A stretch of 64,000 nt of DNA, taken from Holophagae bacterium (GTDB taxonomy: Bacteria > Acidobacteriota > Holophagae > Acanthopleuribacterales > Acanthopleuribacteraceae). Shown here piece after piece: positions 18,201 to 26,708 of this stretch. The translations under genes were made by a program, and so were the position numbers. The notes beneath the pieces were generated by a model. That model did not search any database, had not been told where the DNA came from, and saw only the letters and a program-made list of their open reading frames with translations. The DNA is taken from positions 61,265 to 125,264 of the forward strand of contig JAUIFE010000024.1 of assembly GCA_030429565.1 (NCBI GenBank). Reading direction: 5' to 3'. The number at the start of each line of letters is the position of its first letter. Position 1 is the stretch's first letter.

Positions 18201-21200
18201 CTGACGCTTGCCGCCGATTTTGCACCCGAACTCGCGGCGGGCGATGTCGTGTGGATTACCGGCGGCCTCGGTGGTCTCGGCCGTCTGTTTGCCGCGCATT
18301 TCGCTGCGACGGCGGGTGTGACAGTGGTGCTCAGCGGGCGGTCGCCACTGGGTGCGGTCCAGCAAAAGTTCCTTGAGCCGCTGCAAGCGTTGGGCAAGGT
18401 CGTCTACACCCAGGTCGATTTGACCGAGGCCGCGCAGGTCGAGGGATTGGTGGCTGAAATCGCCGCGCACCACGGCCGCTTGGCCGGGGTCATCCACGCC
18501 GCCGGCTGCGTGCAAGACGCCTTCCTGCGCAACAAAAGCGCCGACCAGGTACGTGCCGTTTGTGCCGCCAAAGTTACCGGCACACTTAACTTGGATCAAG
18601 CGCTACAAAGGTCCGCCCTCGATTGGTTGCTGTTGTTCTCCTCAATGGCCGCCGTCATTGGGAGTCCCAGCCAAGCCGATTACGCCGCCGCTAATGCCTT
18701 CTTGGACGGCTTTGCGGCCGCGCGTAATCAGCGTGTCGCCCAGGGGCGCGCCGCCGGCAAAACGCTGGCGCTTAACCTGCCGCTGTGGCACGACGGTGGC
18801 ATGCGCATGGACGCCGCCGCCCAGGAAACGATGGCGCTGGCGACGGGTCTGATGGCCTTGCCCGCCAAGCTCGGCGTGGCCGCCGTGCTGCGCGCCCTGC
18901 AGGGTGACGGCGATCAAATTCTGCTGCTGCACGGCGACGCCGCAAAAATCCAAACGGTTTTCTTCGCACCGCGCGCAGCCGCCGGCTCAGGCCAAGCAAA
19001 AACGGCGGTTGTCGATGAGGCCGCCCTCGAACGCCTCGGCGCGCGTCTCAAATCGCTGGTGGCCGAACTGCAAGCCCTGCCCGAACACAAAATTGGTCTC
19101 GACCACGAACTCTCGCGGTTTGGGTTTGAGTCGATTAGCTTCACCCATTTCGCCAACCAACTCAACCAACACTTTGGGCTCGACTTGATGCCGACGGTTT
19201 TTTACGAGCACACCAGCCTGCGCCAACTCGCGCGCCACCTGCTCAAGTGCCTGCCCGAAGAAACACCGGCCGTCGAGGAAACACAAGCGCCGCCAAGCGT
19301 CGCCACCGATGCGGTGATCTCGCCGGCGCAAGCCATTTCGCCGGCGCCGCGGCGTGAAACCGGGGTCGCGCCCGTGGCGGTGATCGGCATGGCGGGTCGC
19401 TTCCCCGGTGGGCCTGATCTGGACACCTTTTGGGCCAACTTGGCGGCCAACAAGGACCTGATTACGGACATCCCCGCCGACCGCTGGGACTGGCGTCAAT
19501 ACCACGGCGACCCCCACCGGAATCCTGGCAAAACCCTAATTCAAACTGGTGGGTTTATTGATGATATTGGCTGTTTTGATCCGATGTTTTTCGGCATGGC
19601 GCCGCTTGAAGCCGAGTCGATGGATCCCCAGTTTCGCCTGTTCTTGGAAACCGTGTGGGCGGCGATGAACGATGCCGGCGTTACGGCCAAAGACCTTGCC
19701 GGCAGCCGTACCGGCGTCTGGGCCGGCGTGACGACCCGCGACTACCAAGCGCTGTTGCACCGCGAAGAACGCGTGCACGGTTTCCACATGTCGTCGCTGA
19801 TGTGCCACTTCGCCGTCGCCAACCGCGTGTCGTATTTGTTGGACTTGCACGGACCCAGCGAAGCCGTCGATACCGCCTGCTCCAGCTCGCTCGTTGCGCT
19901 TGACCACGCCGTTGCCGCCATTCAAAACGGCACCTGTGACGCCGCCTTCGCCGGTGGCGTCAACCTCATCGCCGATCCCGATTTTATGGTCGCCGCCGGC
20001 CGTGTCGGCATGCTCAGTCCCGACGGTCGCTGTAAAACCTTCGACGAACGCGCCGATGGTTTCGGGCGCGGCGAAGGCGTTGGTGTCGTCCTGCTCAAAC
20101 GCCTCGATCTGGCCCTTGCCGACGGTGATCCCATCCAGGGAGTCATCCGCGCGAGCGCCGTTAACCACGGTGGTAAAGCCACCTCACCGACCACCCCCAA
20201 TCCCGTCGCCCAGCAGGCCGTGCTCGTCGAAGCCTACCGCCGCGCCGGTATCAGCCCCGACCAAGTCGGTTATATCGAAACCCACGGGACCGGCACCAAG
20301 TTGGGTGATCCGATTGAAGTCAACGGCCTCAAAGCCGCCTTCGCCGAACTCAACGCCGGCGGTCGCGCCACCTGCGCGCTGGGTTCGGTTAAAGCCAACG
20401 TCGGTCATCTCGAAGCCGCCGCCGGCATCGTCGGCGTGGTCAAAGTACTGCTCATGCTCAAACACGGCCGCATTCCTGGCAACGTTCATCTCAACCAGGT
20501 CAACCCTTACCTGAAACTCGAGCAAAGCCCCTTCTACTTGCCGCAAGAGACGGTGGCCTGGCCGCAACCGCTTGACCGCGACGGTCGATCGCAACCGCGC
20601 CGCGCCGGCGTCAGTAGCTTCGGCATCGGCGGCACCAACGCCCACGTGGTGCTGGAGGAATACGTTGCGCCGGCGCCGGTCGAGGTGGCCGGTCCCTTTC
20701 TTTTTGTTTTGTCGGCACGCGACGCCGAACGCCTGCAAGCCGTCGCCCATGACCTGCACGCCTTTTTGGCGCGCCACGCTGCGCAACCGCCACGCCTCGC
20801 CGATATCGCCTTCACGCTGCAAGTGGGCCGCGATGCCATGCACGAACGGGTTGGCTTCGTGACCGCATGTTTCGAAGAAGTGCAGGCCAAGCTGGCCGCC
20901 GTTGCCGCCGCACGCCGCGAAGACGGTCTGGTCTACGCTGCGCTGAACGGCGATGACGCCGGCGAAGTGTTCGCCGACGATGAAGATGTGGCGGCGATGG
21001 TCGACGGCCTGTTGGCCAAACGGAAACTTGGCAAAATCCTTGAGCTGTGGACGCGCGGATTGCAACCCGATTGGGAACGGCTTTACGCCACCGCGCCGCG
21101 CCGCATCAGCCTGCCCGCCTATCCGTTTGCGCGCCAACGCCATTGGGTGCCCTCAATTCCCCAGCCCGAACAACCCGGCGTGGCGGAAGTGACCACGGCG

Positions 21201-24200
21201 CCGACGACCGCATCGGTGGAAACGCTGTGTTTCAGTGAAACCTGGTTACCCGCGCCGCCATCATCGGCCGGCCAACGGCAAGCGGGCACCTGGCTGGTGT
21301 TCCTCGCCGGCGCGATAGACGATCAGCGCCAAGCCTTGCAACAGGCGCAGCCGGCGGCGCGTTTGCTGGTGGTGACCCCGGGAACCGCCTGGCGCCAGGT
21401 CGATGTCGACCATTATCAAGTGAATCCCGACGACCCCGCCGACGTGCAGGCGCTGCTGCAACATGTCAACGACGACCTCGCCGGCCTTTTGTACCTGTGG
21501 CCCTGTGGCGCTTCGGACTGGGTCCAAGACACAAGCGTGCCAGCCGCATTGCTGCAAGCCATGGTTGCTAAACCGCTGCCACGCCTGGTTTTGTCCGGCG
21601 TTTTCAGTGATGGGCTGAGCCGCTGTTTCCTCGACGCTTGGCTCGGTTTTGCGCGCTCCAGCGCCGGTATACTGCCGCGTACCAAGGTGCAAGTAGTCCT
21701 CTTCAGCCTCCAGGTTCCCGAGTGCGCGCGCTTATTGTGGCAGGAGGTCGCCGGCGACGATCAAGCCGTGCTTTACGATCCACAACGTTCGCTACCGCGC
21801 CTCGCTGCCGTCGAACGCGCCGGCGAACCGTCACCGCTGCGCACCAAAGGCACGTACTTTATCACCGGTGGCTGCGGTGGTTTGGGTTTGTTGTTTGCCG
21901 AGCATTTGGCACAAAACGTCGGCGCGACGCTGATCCTTACCGGCCGGTCCGCCTTGGACGCCGCCAAACAACAGGCTTTGGGCGCGCTCGAGGTTTTGGG
22001 CGCTTGCGCCGAGTACCATCAAGTTGACGTCGGCGACGCCTCGGCCATGGCCGCGTTGCTTGCCGAGGTTGAACACCGGCACGGTGTCGTGCACGGTGTC
22101 ATCCACGCCGCCGGTTTGGCCGCCACCACCTTGATCCACGAAAAAAGCGCCGCCGACTTTGCCGCAACTCTGCATCCCAAGGTCGCCGGCACGTTGGTGC
22201 TGCACGCGCTGTTCGCCGGCAAGACGCTCGACTTTTTCTGTTTGTTCTCTTCGAGCTCGGCCGTGCTCGGTGATTTCGGTTCCTGCGATTACGCCGTCGC
22301 CAACCGCTTCCAAAGCGCCTTCGCCGCCTACCGCCGCACGACCGACGCGCCCGGCAAAACCATCGCCATTGGTTGGCCCGCTTGGCGCGAGGGCGGCATG
22401 CGTTTGGCCGATGACGACGCGCTTCAGCTTTACCTTAAGGCCGGCGGTCAGGTTTTGCTTGAAGGGGCACAGGGTATACCGCTGTTCGAACAACTGCTGA
22501 CCGGTCACGCCGCCGCGCCGCTGGTTCTGCGCGGTGAGCGCACGCGTATCCAACGTTCACTGGGTTTGACCCTCGCATCGCCCGCCGGTGCGTCCGCTCC
22601 GCCTGCACCCGTCGCCGCTACCCGTCGGCCCGAACTGCGCGGCCTGGACACCGCCGCATGCGTGGCCTGGGACCTCAAGGAAATTGCCGGCGCTTATTTG
22701 AAAATCGAACGGCACCTGCTCGACCGCAACACGAACCTTGCCGATTTCGGTTTTGATTCGATTGCCTTGGCCGAGTTGGCGCGCCGCTTAACCGATCACT
22801 ATGATTTGGACATCACACCCTCGCTGTTTTTCGGCTATCCGACCCTGACCAAGTTGACCGACTATTTCATGAGCGAACACGGCGCCGCCATGGCTGCTTT
22901 TTATGCCGCCGAACCGGCACCAACACCCGCACCGGCAGCGCAGTCCACTGCGCCTGTTGCGCCTGCACCGCGGCCGGTGGTGACAACGGCCGTGGCTGAC
23001 GACGACGACCCGATTGCGATCATCGGCATGAGCGGGCGTTTCCCACAGGCGCGCGATATCGACGAAATGTGGGCGATTCTGGCCGAAGGTCGCGATGCCG
23101 TGACCGAAATCCCCGCCGACCGCTTCGATTGGCGCCGCTACTACGGCGATGCGCGTACCTGTCCCGACAAAACCAACGGCAAATGGGCCGGTTTCGTGCC
23201 AGGTGTGGCCGAGTTCGATCCGCTGTTCTTTGAGATCTCGCCCGCCGAAGCCGAAATGATGGATCCGCGCCAGCGCTTGCTGTTGCAGGAGATGTGGCAC
23301 GCGCTCGAAGACGCCGCATACGGACCCAAACACCTCCAGCAACAGCGTATCGGCACCTTTGTCGGCGTGGAAAACGGCGACTACGCCTACGTGACGGAGT
23401 CGGGCGGCTTTACCGCCAACCACACCGGCATTCTGGCGGCGCGGTTGGCCTACTTCCTCGACTTAAAAGGGCCGAACCTGGCGATTAACACGGCCTGCTC
23501 GTCGTCACTGGTGGCCGCGCACCAAGCCTGCCTGAGCCTGCGCAACGACGAATGCGATACCGCGATAGCCGCCGGCGTGAACCTGGTGCTGGCGCCGCAA
23601 ACCTTCATCGGCTTGGCGCAGGCGGGCATGTTGTCGGATCACGGCAAGTGTTTCGCGTTTGACGAGCGCGCCGACGGCATGGTGCCAGGCGAAGCCGCCG
23701 TCGCCGTGGTGCTGAAGCCTTTGTCGCGGGCCTTGGCCGACGGCGACCATGTGCACGGCGTAATTGTCGGCAGCGGCATTAACCATGACGGTCGCACCAA
23801 CGGCATGACCGCTCCCAGCGGCGTTGCTCAAGCGCAATTGCACCGCGAGCTCCATCAACGCTTTGACATCGATGCGCGCGACCTTTCCTACATCGTCACG
23901 CACGGTACCGGCACCAAGTTGGGCGATCCAATTGAGATTAACGCCCTCAACGACGTCATGAAAGAGGCCGGTGCCGCGCCTGGCAGTTGTGCGCTGACCT
24001 CCAGCAAAGCCAACTTCGGCCACACCTTCGCCGCTTCGGGTTTGTTGAGCCTGGTCAATTTGGTGCAGGCGATGCGCCACGAAACCATCCCGGCCGCGTT
24101 GCACTGCGCGGCGGAAAACGATTTCATCCAATGGCGCGAAAGTCCGTTTTACGTCAATAAAGAGAATCGGCCTTGGCCACGGCGGCCCGATGCGGCGCGT

Positions 24201-26708
24201 TTCGGCCAAGTTAATTCGTTTGGCATGAGCGGCACCAATGCGGCCTTGGTCGTGCGCGATCAAGTCGCGGACCCGCGTCCGTCATGGCAAGCGTCGGCAT
24301 ATTTGTTGGTGCTGTCGGCCAAAACCGAGGTGAGCCTGCGCGCCATGGTGGCGACGATGGCGGCCCATTTCGAACGGGACGAGGCCTTGGAATTGGGGGC
24401 CGCGAGTTATACGCTTTTGACTGGTCGCCGGCACTTCAAATATCGCTGCGCGGTGGTGGTGCAAGACGGCGCCGATGCCGTCTACCTGTGGGGCTGTTTC
24501 GACGGCGACGCGCCCGCCAACTTGGTGCGCGGCACGGTAGCACGCGGTTTCGAGGAACGGGCGGCGCTGCGCCGTTACGGTCGCGAGCTGTTGGCGCAGA
24601 ACGCGGCCGGCACGGCGGGCGACGATTACCGCGAGAACCTGATCGCGCTGGCCGACCTATACTGCCAGGGTTACGACCTGCCGTGGGAAAGCTTGTTCGG
24701 CGCCGCGGCGCCCGCGCGAATCAGATTGCCAGGTTATGTCTTTGCGCGGGATCGCTACTGGGCGAAACCGCGTCAGCTTGAAGCGGCGATCCCGGTGACG
24801 GCCGAGCCGGCCGTTGCGGTGGAACGCAGCGCGCAATGGTTGTTCCTGGAAGAAACCTACCGCGCCGCACCAATCACGCCCGATTTCGACTGGGCCACCC
24901 GCGTGCAAGCGCTGGCCGGTCAACGCGTGTTGGTGGTCAGTCACGACGCCGCCGCCGGCGCGGCCGTGTGCGATCTGCTGGAACGCGTCTGGTCGGCGAG
25001 TGAGCTGGCCGCGCCACAGTTGCAGACAGTCGCCGCCGATGAGCTGGACGCGTCGACATTGCCCCAAGCACCGCACATTGTCTTGTGTGTCGGGCCGGCG
25101 CCCGGGGCCTGTGCGTTGGGCGCGCTAAGTCCGGTACGGGCGGTGTTACAGCTCAGCCGCGCCTTGATGAAACAGCATTGGGGCGCGCCGATCCGTTTGC
25201 TGTACCTGGCTCACCAGGACGCGGCCGCGCCTTGTTTGGCGCTCGAGGCGTTGTCGGCCTTCTTCCGTTCGGCGATGATGGAAAACGAATTGCACCGTTG
25301 GCAACTGATTCGCCGTGAAGCCGGCCCGGGACCCGACGCCGCGCAACTGTTACTGCAAGAGCTGTTGTTCGACGAAGCGGCGGCGTTCCCACTCGCCAAA
25401 ACCGACCTGCTGTACCAAGCAAACCGGCGTTCCGTGCGCGCCTTTGCCGAAACCGCCTTGCCCGCATCGCCGACGCTGTTTCGCGGCGGCGGCGTGTATT
25501 TGATTGCCGGCGCTTTTGGTTATTTGGGTGAGCTGTTGGCGCGCGAACTGGCCGAGCGTTACCAAACGACACTGGTCTTGCTGTCGCGTTCGCTTGACGG
25601 TGCCGACAAAGCCGCCCACATCGCGGCTTTAGAAGAGCGTGGCGCGCGTGTTCACGCTTATGCCTGTGACATCGGCGCGCGCGATGAGCTGGCGGCGACG
25701 CTGGCGACGGTGGCGCGCGAGGTGGGGCCGCTTAACGGCGTGATCAACCTCGCGCGCACGCACGAGGACCGCATGATCGCCGCCAAGGACTGGGACTCGT
25801 TTGCCCGCGTCTGCCACGCCAAGGTGCAGGGCACCCTGTTGTTGGACGAACTGACCGCTGAACAACCACTCGACTTCTTCCTCTGTTTCTCGTCGCTGGG
25901 TGCTTACGGCGTGCGTGGTTCGGCCGATTACGCCTTTGCGACGGCTTACCAAAACGCCTTCGCCCGTTACCGCAATCAGCAGCGCGATGCAGGTCTGCGC
26001 CACGGCCAAGCGCTGTCGCAGTGCTGGGGCGCTTGGGTCGAGGATCGCTTGTTCCCGGAAAGCCGCGCCCGCATTGAAGCGCAAGGGTTCAGCTTAATCG
26101 ACATGGAGCGTGGCTTCCCGGTGATTGAAGCCAGTTTGGCCGCGTCGAAGTCGGTGGTTTCGTTGCTGTCGGTGCACGATCCGGCTCGCGTCAAAGGTTT
26201 CATGGGATTGATCCCGGCGGCCGACGCAGCGACGCCCGCGATCAGCGATCAAATTGCACGCTGGGAACAAAGCCACGGCGCCGGCGCTTTGTCGTTCGCT
26301 GCTTTGACCGAGGTGCTTTCGTTTCAAGAAGTCAAAGCCTTGCCGCCCGCCTTGGTGCACCGCATTCACCGGCTTGTATTTGGCGAAGAGGCGGCTGCAC
26401 CGACGCAGGTGGCGCCTGTCCAAGCCGCGCCGGTTCAGCCTAAACCAGCCGCTCCGGCCGACAGCGCACCCACCGATCTCGCCGAGCTGGTGCGCGGTCT
26501 GCTGCGCGACGTGCTCAAGTTAAACGACCTCGACGACCAAGAAACGTTTCCCACTTACGGCATGGACTCGATTTCGGCGACGGTGCTGGCCACCCGCCTC
26601 GAGCAAATACTCGGCCACGAGGTGCCGGTCTTATGGCTGGTGGAACACAACACCGTTCGCGCCCTGACCCAACAATTAACGTCGCTCGAAACAAAGGAAC
26701 AGGTATGA
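12225..26708 (+). CDS. trans-AT PKS megasynthase (KS0-ACP, KS-DH-DH'-KR-ACP, KS-KR-ACP, KS-KR-ACP)
   Basis: A 4,827-residue AT-less PKS. The frame extends 28 codons further upstream, but that part overlaps the end of the previous gene; ATG 12225 is preferred because it begins a charged helix (MNIHQQRQRIIEQLRRF) suited to docking, and has a weak GAGAG site 5 nt ahead. There are four KS domains, of which the first is non-elongating, four ACPs, three KRs, one clear DH and one altered DH. The protein accepts the chain from the C-terminal ACP of the upstream subunit and passes it to the KS0 of the downstream giant protein. Its stop overlaps the next start by ATGA, which implies translational coupling. 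The second DH-like domain may be a pyran synthase (inference). Confidence 0.97.
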   Translation: MNIHQQRQRIIEQLRRFGRKPSVAATDGAPAPIAVIGMAGVFPQCDSVAALWRALDQDVSLIGEIPPDRFDYRPYEATIGSCMKWGGFVPDVRAFDAAFFKVTPHEAHLMDPRQRLLLATVYQSLEDAALAPSALAGSRTGVFVGAESGDYAHLLAQQGRAVADGHAESMIANRLSHFLDLRGPSEVVNSMCSSAATALHRAVTALRTGEIDLAAVAAVNLIIDPRLHLALARAGQLSAEATVRSFGAAAAGFLRSEGVAGVVLKPLAAAERDGDPIHAVIRHSAVNYNGRGGFSVAMPNTAAHTALVARCYREAGIDIADLGYIEAQGMGNPVADMAEWEAFNRALSRLADEQGRTLEPGACRVGTLKPMMGHLHAASALAALIKIIYAFRRERLPGILDFENVHPALDMDARPCRLLGAAEAWPGGDKPRLAALHAYGNGGNNAHILLEAYRSGTPVAGAGPWLWPLSAQNPDQLAAKAGALHEHLQAHPELAVDAVAATLQQGRDTMAERAVIFGRDRAELMQRLAFLAERRGVHASAEPLPEPARAWLDQGDNRVFEGLVAKGTRRAHLPSHRFDNQSYWFDALQSFDDAATEEAVDALAMVRRLLCPFLQCTPEQVAVDRHFSELGFDSLLAMNLTEAGRRDWGLNLEPALFFDLQTPRELAAYLAENHDGDFQRQTSAPVPAQQHDDAVAIIGMAGRYPGACDLNEMWARLRDGVDCVTEVPRDRWGAAWFEADPDRAAAGGKSYGKWGGFIDDAYQFDPFFFNMSPREAPYINPKERVFLQTAWQALEDAGTYPKALADETVGVFVGVTRSGLDPYQTSSFGVANRVSYCFDFKGPSLTLDTACSSSLVAVHEACRHLRDGECSIALAGGVHLFLHPSHFAALSMGQFLSPDGKCKSFGAGANGMVPGEGVGALVLKPLAAARRDGDPILAVIRGSATNHGGKTNGFTVPSAKAHRALIQTALQRAGVDPAQVSYVEAHGTGTSLGDPIELRGLNQAFKPWPAAMGARALGSLKSNMGHLEAAAGVAGLTKVVLQMQHQTLVPSLHAAEANPQLDFSSSSFRVQQETASWCPQNAQGQALPRLACLSSFGAGGANAHVVLEEAPTVATHTQPASGSVMLVLSAATEASLFTAATRLADFLEGGGRDCDLTGLAYTLQVGRAPLDERLAVWGETREALTAMLRVAAAGEKPTAGIRGCVGQALTEIDSAAWPAVRDWSTLGAYWVAGGAVPWSALYSEFKPTRLHLPHYAFARETYRLPEARALAASGLHPLVHENCSRLDRPQFVTRLNGDEFFLRDHVIGGSAVLPGVAYLEMARAGVALAGEWDGVSLHQVVWAQPLHITQTTTLTLRLQREQRGDGLVFTITGENDGQSEIFCQGKARPCAAQAEVLPAWRELATAIEAAPMSGATLYEAYRGMAMDYGPTMRAVEQIQTDGSQALIQLKLPDAAAVVGFGLHPSLLDGALQSVLALVAARADGDGSAPAYMPFALEQLNLHRAMPARLSAWLRVAAGSSAELMKFDLDLFDAQGIVVASLRGFSSRAVATTAAANDAPLLHPLVHRGDGANRWLSRFDGREFFLADHLIGGKKVLPGVAYLEMARVAGAAAGVQLTGLKNVVWAQAVTVDAQPYDLGVVIQCDGPRPGFKVAAAADESVLHAQGGLLLGDTPAEPQPAPLDVAAIRARCGTEQGPHAFWGLAEDVVLGENDTGASFRAMRSLVYNGDEALAAYELPTCVVDEATAYGLHPSLMDVAFEVPQFWYRFQSGVAATLLPFSLEALHLYGPVPHQGYAYAVPVGGDDARLRRYDCYLCDVNGVVAVACRGYAAVVDGATQAAAVLYGRPMWQPQSLNAVHFDGAALLVTLAEGALTQRLRMTWPQAQVEVVTETEPSAMLVRLLALVQTELSAPARPTAVIVGDDGAPHYSAVAAFLKTLRNEHPDRVAKLIRVAAALDHGVAAAAIGAELAAATREVDVSLDAAGARAVETLTPLTLAADFAPELAAGDVVWITGGLGGLGRLFAAHFAATAGVTVVLSGRSPLGAVQQKFLEPLQALGKVVYTQVDLTEAAQVEGLVAEIAAHHGRLAGVIHAAGCVQDAFLRNKSADQVRAVCAAKVTGTLNLDQALQRSALDWLLLFSSMAAVIGSPSQADYAAANAFLDGFAAARNQRVAQGRAAGKTLALNLPLWHDGGMRMDAAAQETMALATGLMALPAKLGVAAVLRALQGDGDQILLLHGDAAKIQTVFFAPRAAAGSGQAKTAVVDEAALERLGARLKSLVAELQALPEHKIGLDHELSRFGFESISFTHFANQLNQHFGLDLMPTVFYEHTSLRQLARHLLKCLPEETPAVEETQAPPSVATDAVISPAQAISPAPRRETGVAPVAVIGMAGRFPGGPDLDTFWANLAANKDLITDIPADRWDWRQYHGDPHRNPGKTLIQTGGFIDDIGCFDPMFFGMAPLEAESMDPQFRLFLETVWAAMNDAGVTAKDLAGSRTGVWAGVTTRDYQALLHREERVHGFHMSSLMCHFAVANRVSYLLDLHGPSEAVDTACSSSLVALDHAVAAIQNGTCDAAFAGGVNLIADPDFMVAAGRVGMLSPDGRCKTFDERADGFGRGEGVGVVLLKRLDLALADGDPIQGVIRASAVNHGGKATSPTTPNPVAQQAVLVEAYRRAGISPDQVGYIETHGTGTKLGDPIEVNGLKAAFAELNAGGRATCALGSVKANVGHLEAAAGIVGVVKVLLMLKHGRIPGNVHLNQVNPYLKLEQSPFYLPQETVAWPQPLDRDGRSQPRRAGVSSFGIGGTNAHVVLEEYVAPAPVEVAGPFLFVLSARDAERLQAVAHDLHAFLARHAAQPPRLADIAFTLQVGRDAMHERVGFVTACFEEVQAKLAAVAAARREDGLVYAALNGDDAGEVFADDEDVAAMVDGLLAKRKLGKILELWTRGLQPDWERLYATAPRRISLPAYPFARQRHWVPSIPQPEQPGVAEVTTAPTTASVETLCFSETWLPAPPSSAGQRQAGTWLVFLAGAIDDQRQALQQAQPAARLLVVTPGTAWRQVDVDHYQVNPDDPADVQALLQHVNDDLAGLLYLWPCGASDWVQDTSVPAALLQAMVAKPLPRLVLSGVFSDGLSRCFLDAWLGFARSSAGILPRTKVQVVLFSLQVPECARLLWQEVAGDDQAVLYDPQRSLPRLAAVERAGEPSPLRTKGTYFITGGCGGLGLLFAEHLAQNVGATLILTGRSALDAAKQQALGALEVLGACAEYHQVDVGDASAMAALLAEVEHRHGVVHGVIHAAGLAATTLIHEKSAADFAATLHPKVAGTLVLHALFAGKTLDFFCLFSSSSAVLGDFGSCDYAVANRFQSAFAAYRRTTDAPGKTIAIGWPAWREGGMRLADDDALQLYLKAGGQVLLEGAQGIPLFEQLLTGHAAAPLVLRGERTRIQRSLGLTLASPAGASAPPAPVAATRRPELRGLDTAACVAWDLKEIAGAYLKIERHLLDRNTNLADFGFDSIALAELARRLTDHYDLDITPSLFFGYPTLTKLTDYFMSEHGAAMAAFYAAEPAPTPAPAAQSTAPVAPAPRPVVTTAVADDDDPIAIIGMSGRFPQARDIDEMWAILAEGRDAVTEIPADRFDWRRYYGDARTCPDKTNGKWAGFVPGVAEFDPLFFEISPAEAEMMDPRQRLLLQEMWHALEDAAYGPKHLQQQRIGTFVGVENGDYAYVTESGGFTANHTGILAARLAYFLDLKGPNLAINTACSSSLVAAHQACLSLRNDECDTAIAAGVNLVLAPQTFIGLAQAGMLSDHGKCFAFDERADGMVPGEAAVAVVLKPLSRALADGDHVHGVIVGSGINHDGRTNGMTAPSGVAQAQLHRELHQRFDIDARDLSYIVTHGTGTKLGDPIEINALNDVMKEAGAAPGSCALTSSKANFGHTFAASGLLSLVNLVQAMRHETIPAALHCAAENDFIQWRESPFYVNKENRPWPRRPDAARFGQVNSFGMSGTNAALVVRDQVADPRPSWQASAYLLVLSAKTEVSLRAMVATMAAHFERDEALELGAASYTLLTGRRHFKYRCAVVVQDGADAVYLWGCFDGDAPANLVRGTVARGFEERAALRRYGRELLAQNAAGTAGDDYRENLIALADLYCQGYDLPWESLFGAAAPARIRLPGYVFARDRYWAKPRQLEAAIPVTAEPAVAVERSAQWLFLEETYRAAPITPDFDWATRVQALAGQRVLVVSHDAAAGAAVCDLLERVWSASELAAPQLQTVAADELDASTLPQAPHIVLCVGPAPGACALGALSPVRAVLQLSRALMKQHWGAPIRLLYLAHQDAAAPCLALEALSAFFRSAMMENELHRWQLIRREAGPGPDAAQLLLQELLFDEAAAFPLAKTDLLYQANRRSVRAFAETALPASPTLFRGGGVYLIAGAFGYLGELLARELAERYQTTLVLLSRSLDGADKAAHIAALEERGARVHAYACDIGARDELAATLATVAREVGPLNGVINLARTHEDRMIAAKDWDSFARVCHAKVQGTLLLDELTAEQPLDFFLCFSSLGAYGVRGSADYAFATAYQNAFARYRNQQRDAGLRHGQALSQCWGAWVEDRLFPESRARIEAQGFSLIDMERGFPVIEASLAASKSVVSLLSVHDPARVKGFMGLIPAADAATPAISDQIARWEQSHGAGALSFAALTEVLSFQEVKALPPALVHRIHRLVFGEEAAAPTQVAPVQAAPVQPKPAAPADSAPTDLAELVRGLLRDVLKLNDLDDQETFPTYGMDSISATVLATRLEQILGHEVPVLWLVEHNTVRALTQQLTSLETKEQV
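12315..14250 (+). other. KS0-ACP module with EAQGMGN motif
   Basis: The KS (about 12318-13590) keeps Cys in NSMCSSAA (12798-12800) but has EAQGMGN where elongating KSs have EAHGTGT, so His is Gln (13206-13208). The third site is LKPMMGHLHAAS. The ACP (about 14022-14247) has LGFDSLL. No processing domain is present. Nearly the same KS0-ACP pair opens the next protein, and in both cases the partner module upstream ends with the NLAR-type KR. Such split, non-condensing modules in trans-AT synthases often serve as transfer stations or as sites for trans-acting enzymes; the role here is inferred. Confidence 0.9.
14298..19260 (+). other. Extension module KS-DH-DH'-KR-ACP (possible pyran/furan former)
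   Basis: The KS (about 14301-15557) is intact (DTACSSS, EAHGTGT, KSNMGHLEAAAG). The first DH (about 16047-16875) is complete: HVIGGSAVLP, DYGP, and HPSLLDGALQ. A second DH-like domain (about 16902-17730) has HLIGGKKVLP but lacks YGP (DTGASF) and ends HPSLMDVAFE, with Glu replacing the usual Gln. The KR (about 18240-18955) has TGGLGGLG and QADYAAAN. The ACP (about 19028-19260) has FGFESIS. In trans-AT synthases a DH followed by an altered DH and KR is the usual setting of a pyran synthase, which closes an oxa-ring by addition of a hydroxyl to the new enoyl thioester. A cyclic ether is therefore likely but unproven. Confidence 0.85.
19365..22905 (+). other. Extension module KS-KR-ACP
   Basis: The KS (about 19368-20664) has DTACSSS, ETHGTGT and KANVGHLEAAAG. 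The KR (about 21840-22560, with its structural half from about 21225) has TGGCGGLG, Ser in LFSSSSA, and Tyr/Asn in CDYAVAN. The ACP (about 22660-22900) has FGFDSIA. All catalytic residues are present, so the module should leave a beta-hydroxyl. The ACP is followed by a Pro/Ala-rich linker (APTPAPAAQ). Confidence 0.92.
23004..26690 (+). other. Extension module KS-KR-ACP at the protein C-terminus (NLAR-type KR)
   Basis: The KS (about 23007-24270) has NTACSSS, VTHGTGT and KANFGHTFAASG, with an unusual TFAASGLLSLV stretch after the third catalytic residue. The KR (about 25488-26215) has AGAFGYLG, the Lys in HAKVQGT, Ser in CFSSLGA and Tyr in DYAFAT, again with Thr in place of the usual Asn and NLART in place of HAAG. 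The ACP (about 26472-26690) has YGMDSIS. It parallels the last module of the upstream protein closely, including the split to a KS0-ACP on the next polypeptide. Confidence 0.9.
26693..26698 (+). promoter_or_regulatory. Ribosome binding site deciding the start of the giant PKS gene
   Basis: AAAGGA lies 6 nt before ATG 26705. The frame is open 24 codons further upstream, but those codons overlap the previous coding region. The site and the ATGA overlap (26705-26708) favour the start at 26705. Confidence 0.8.
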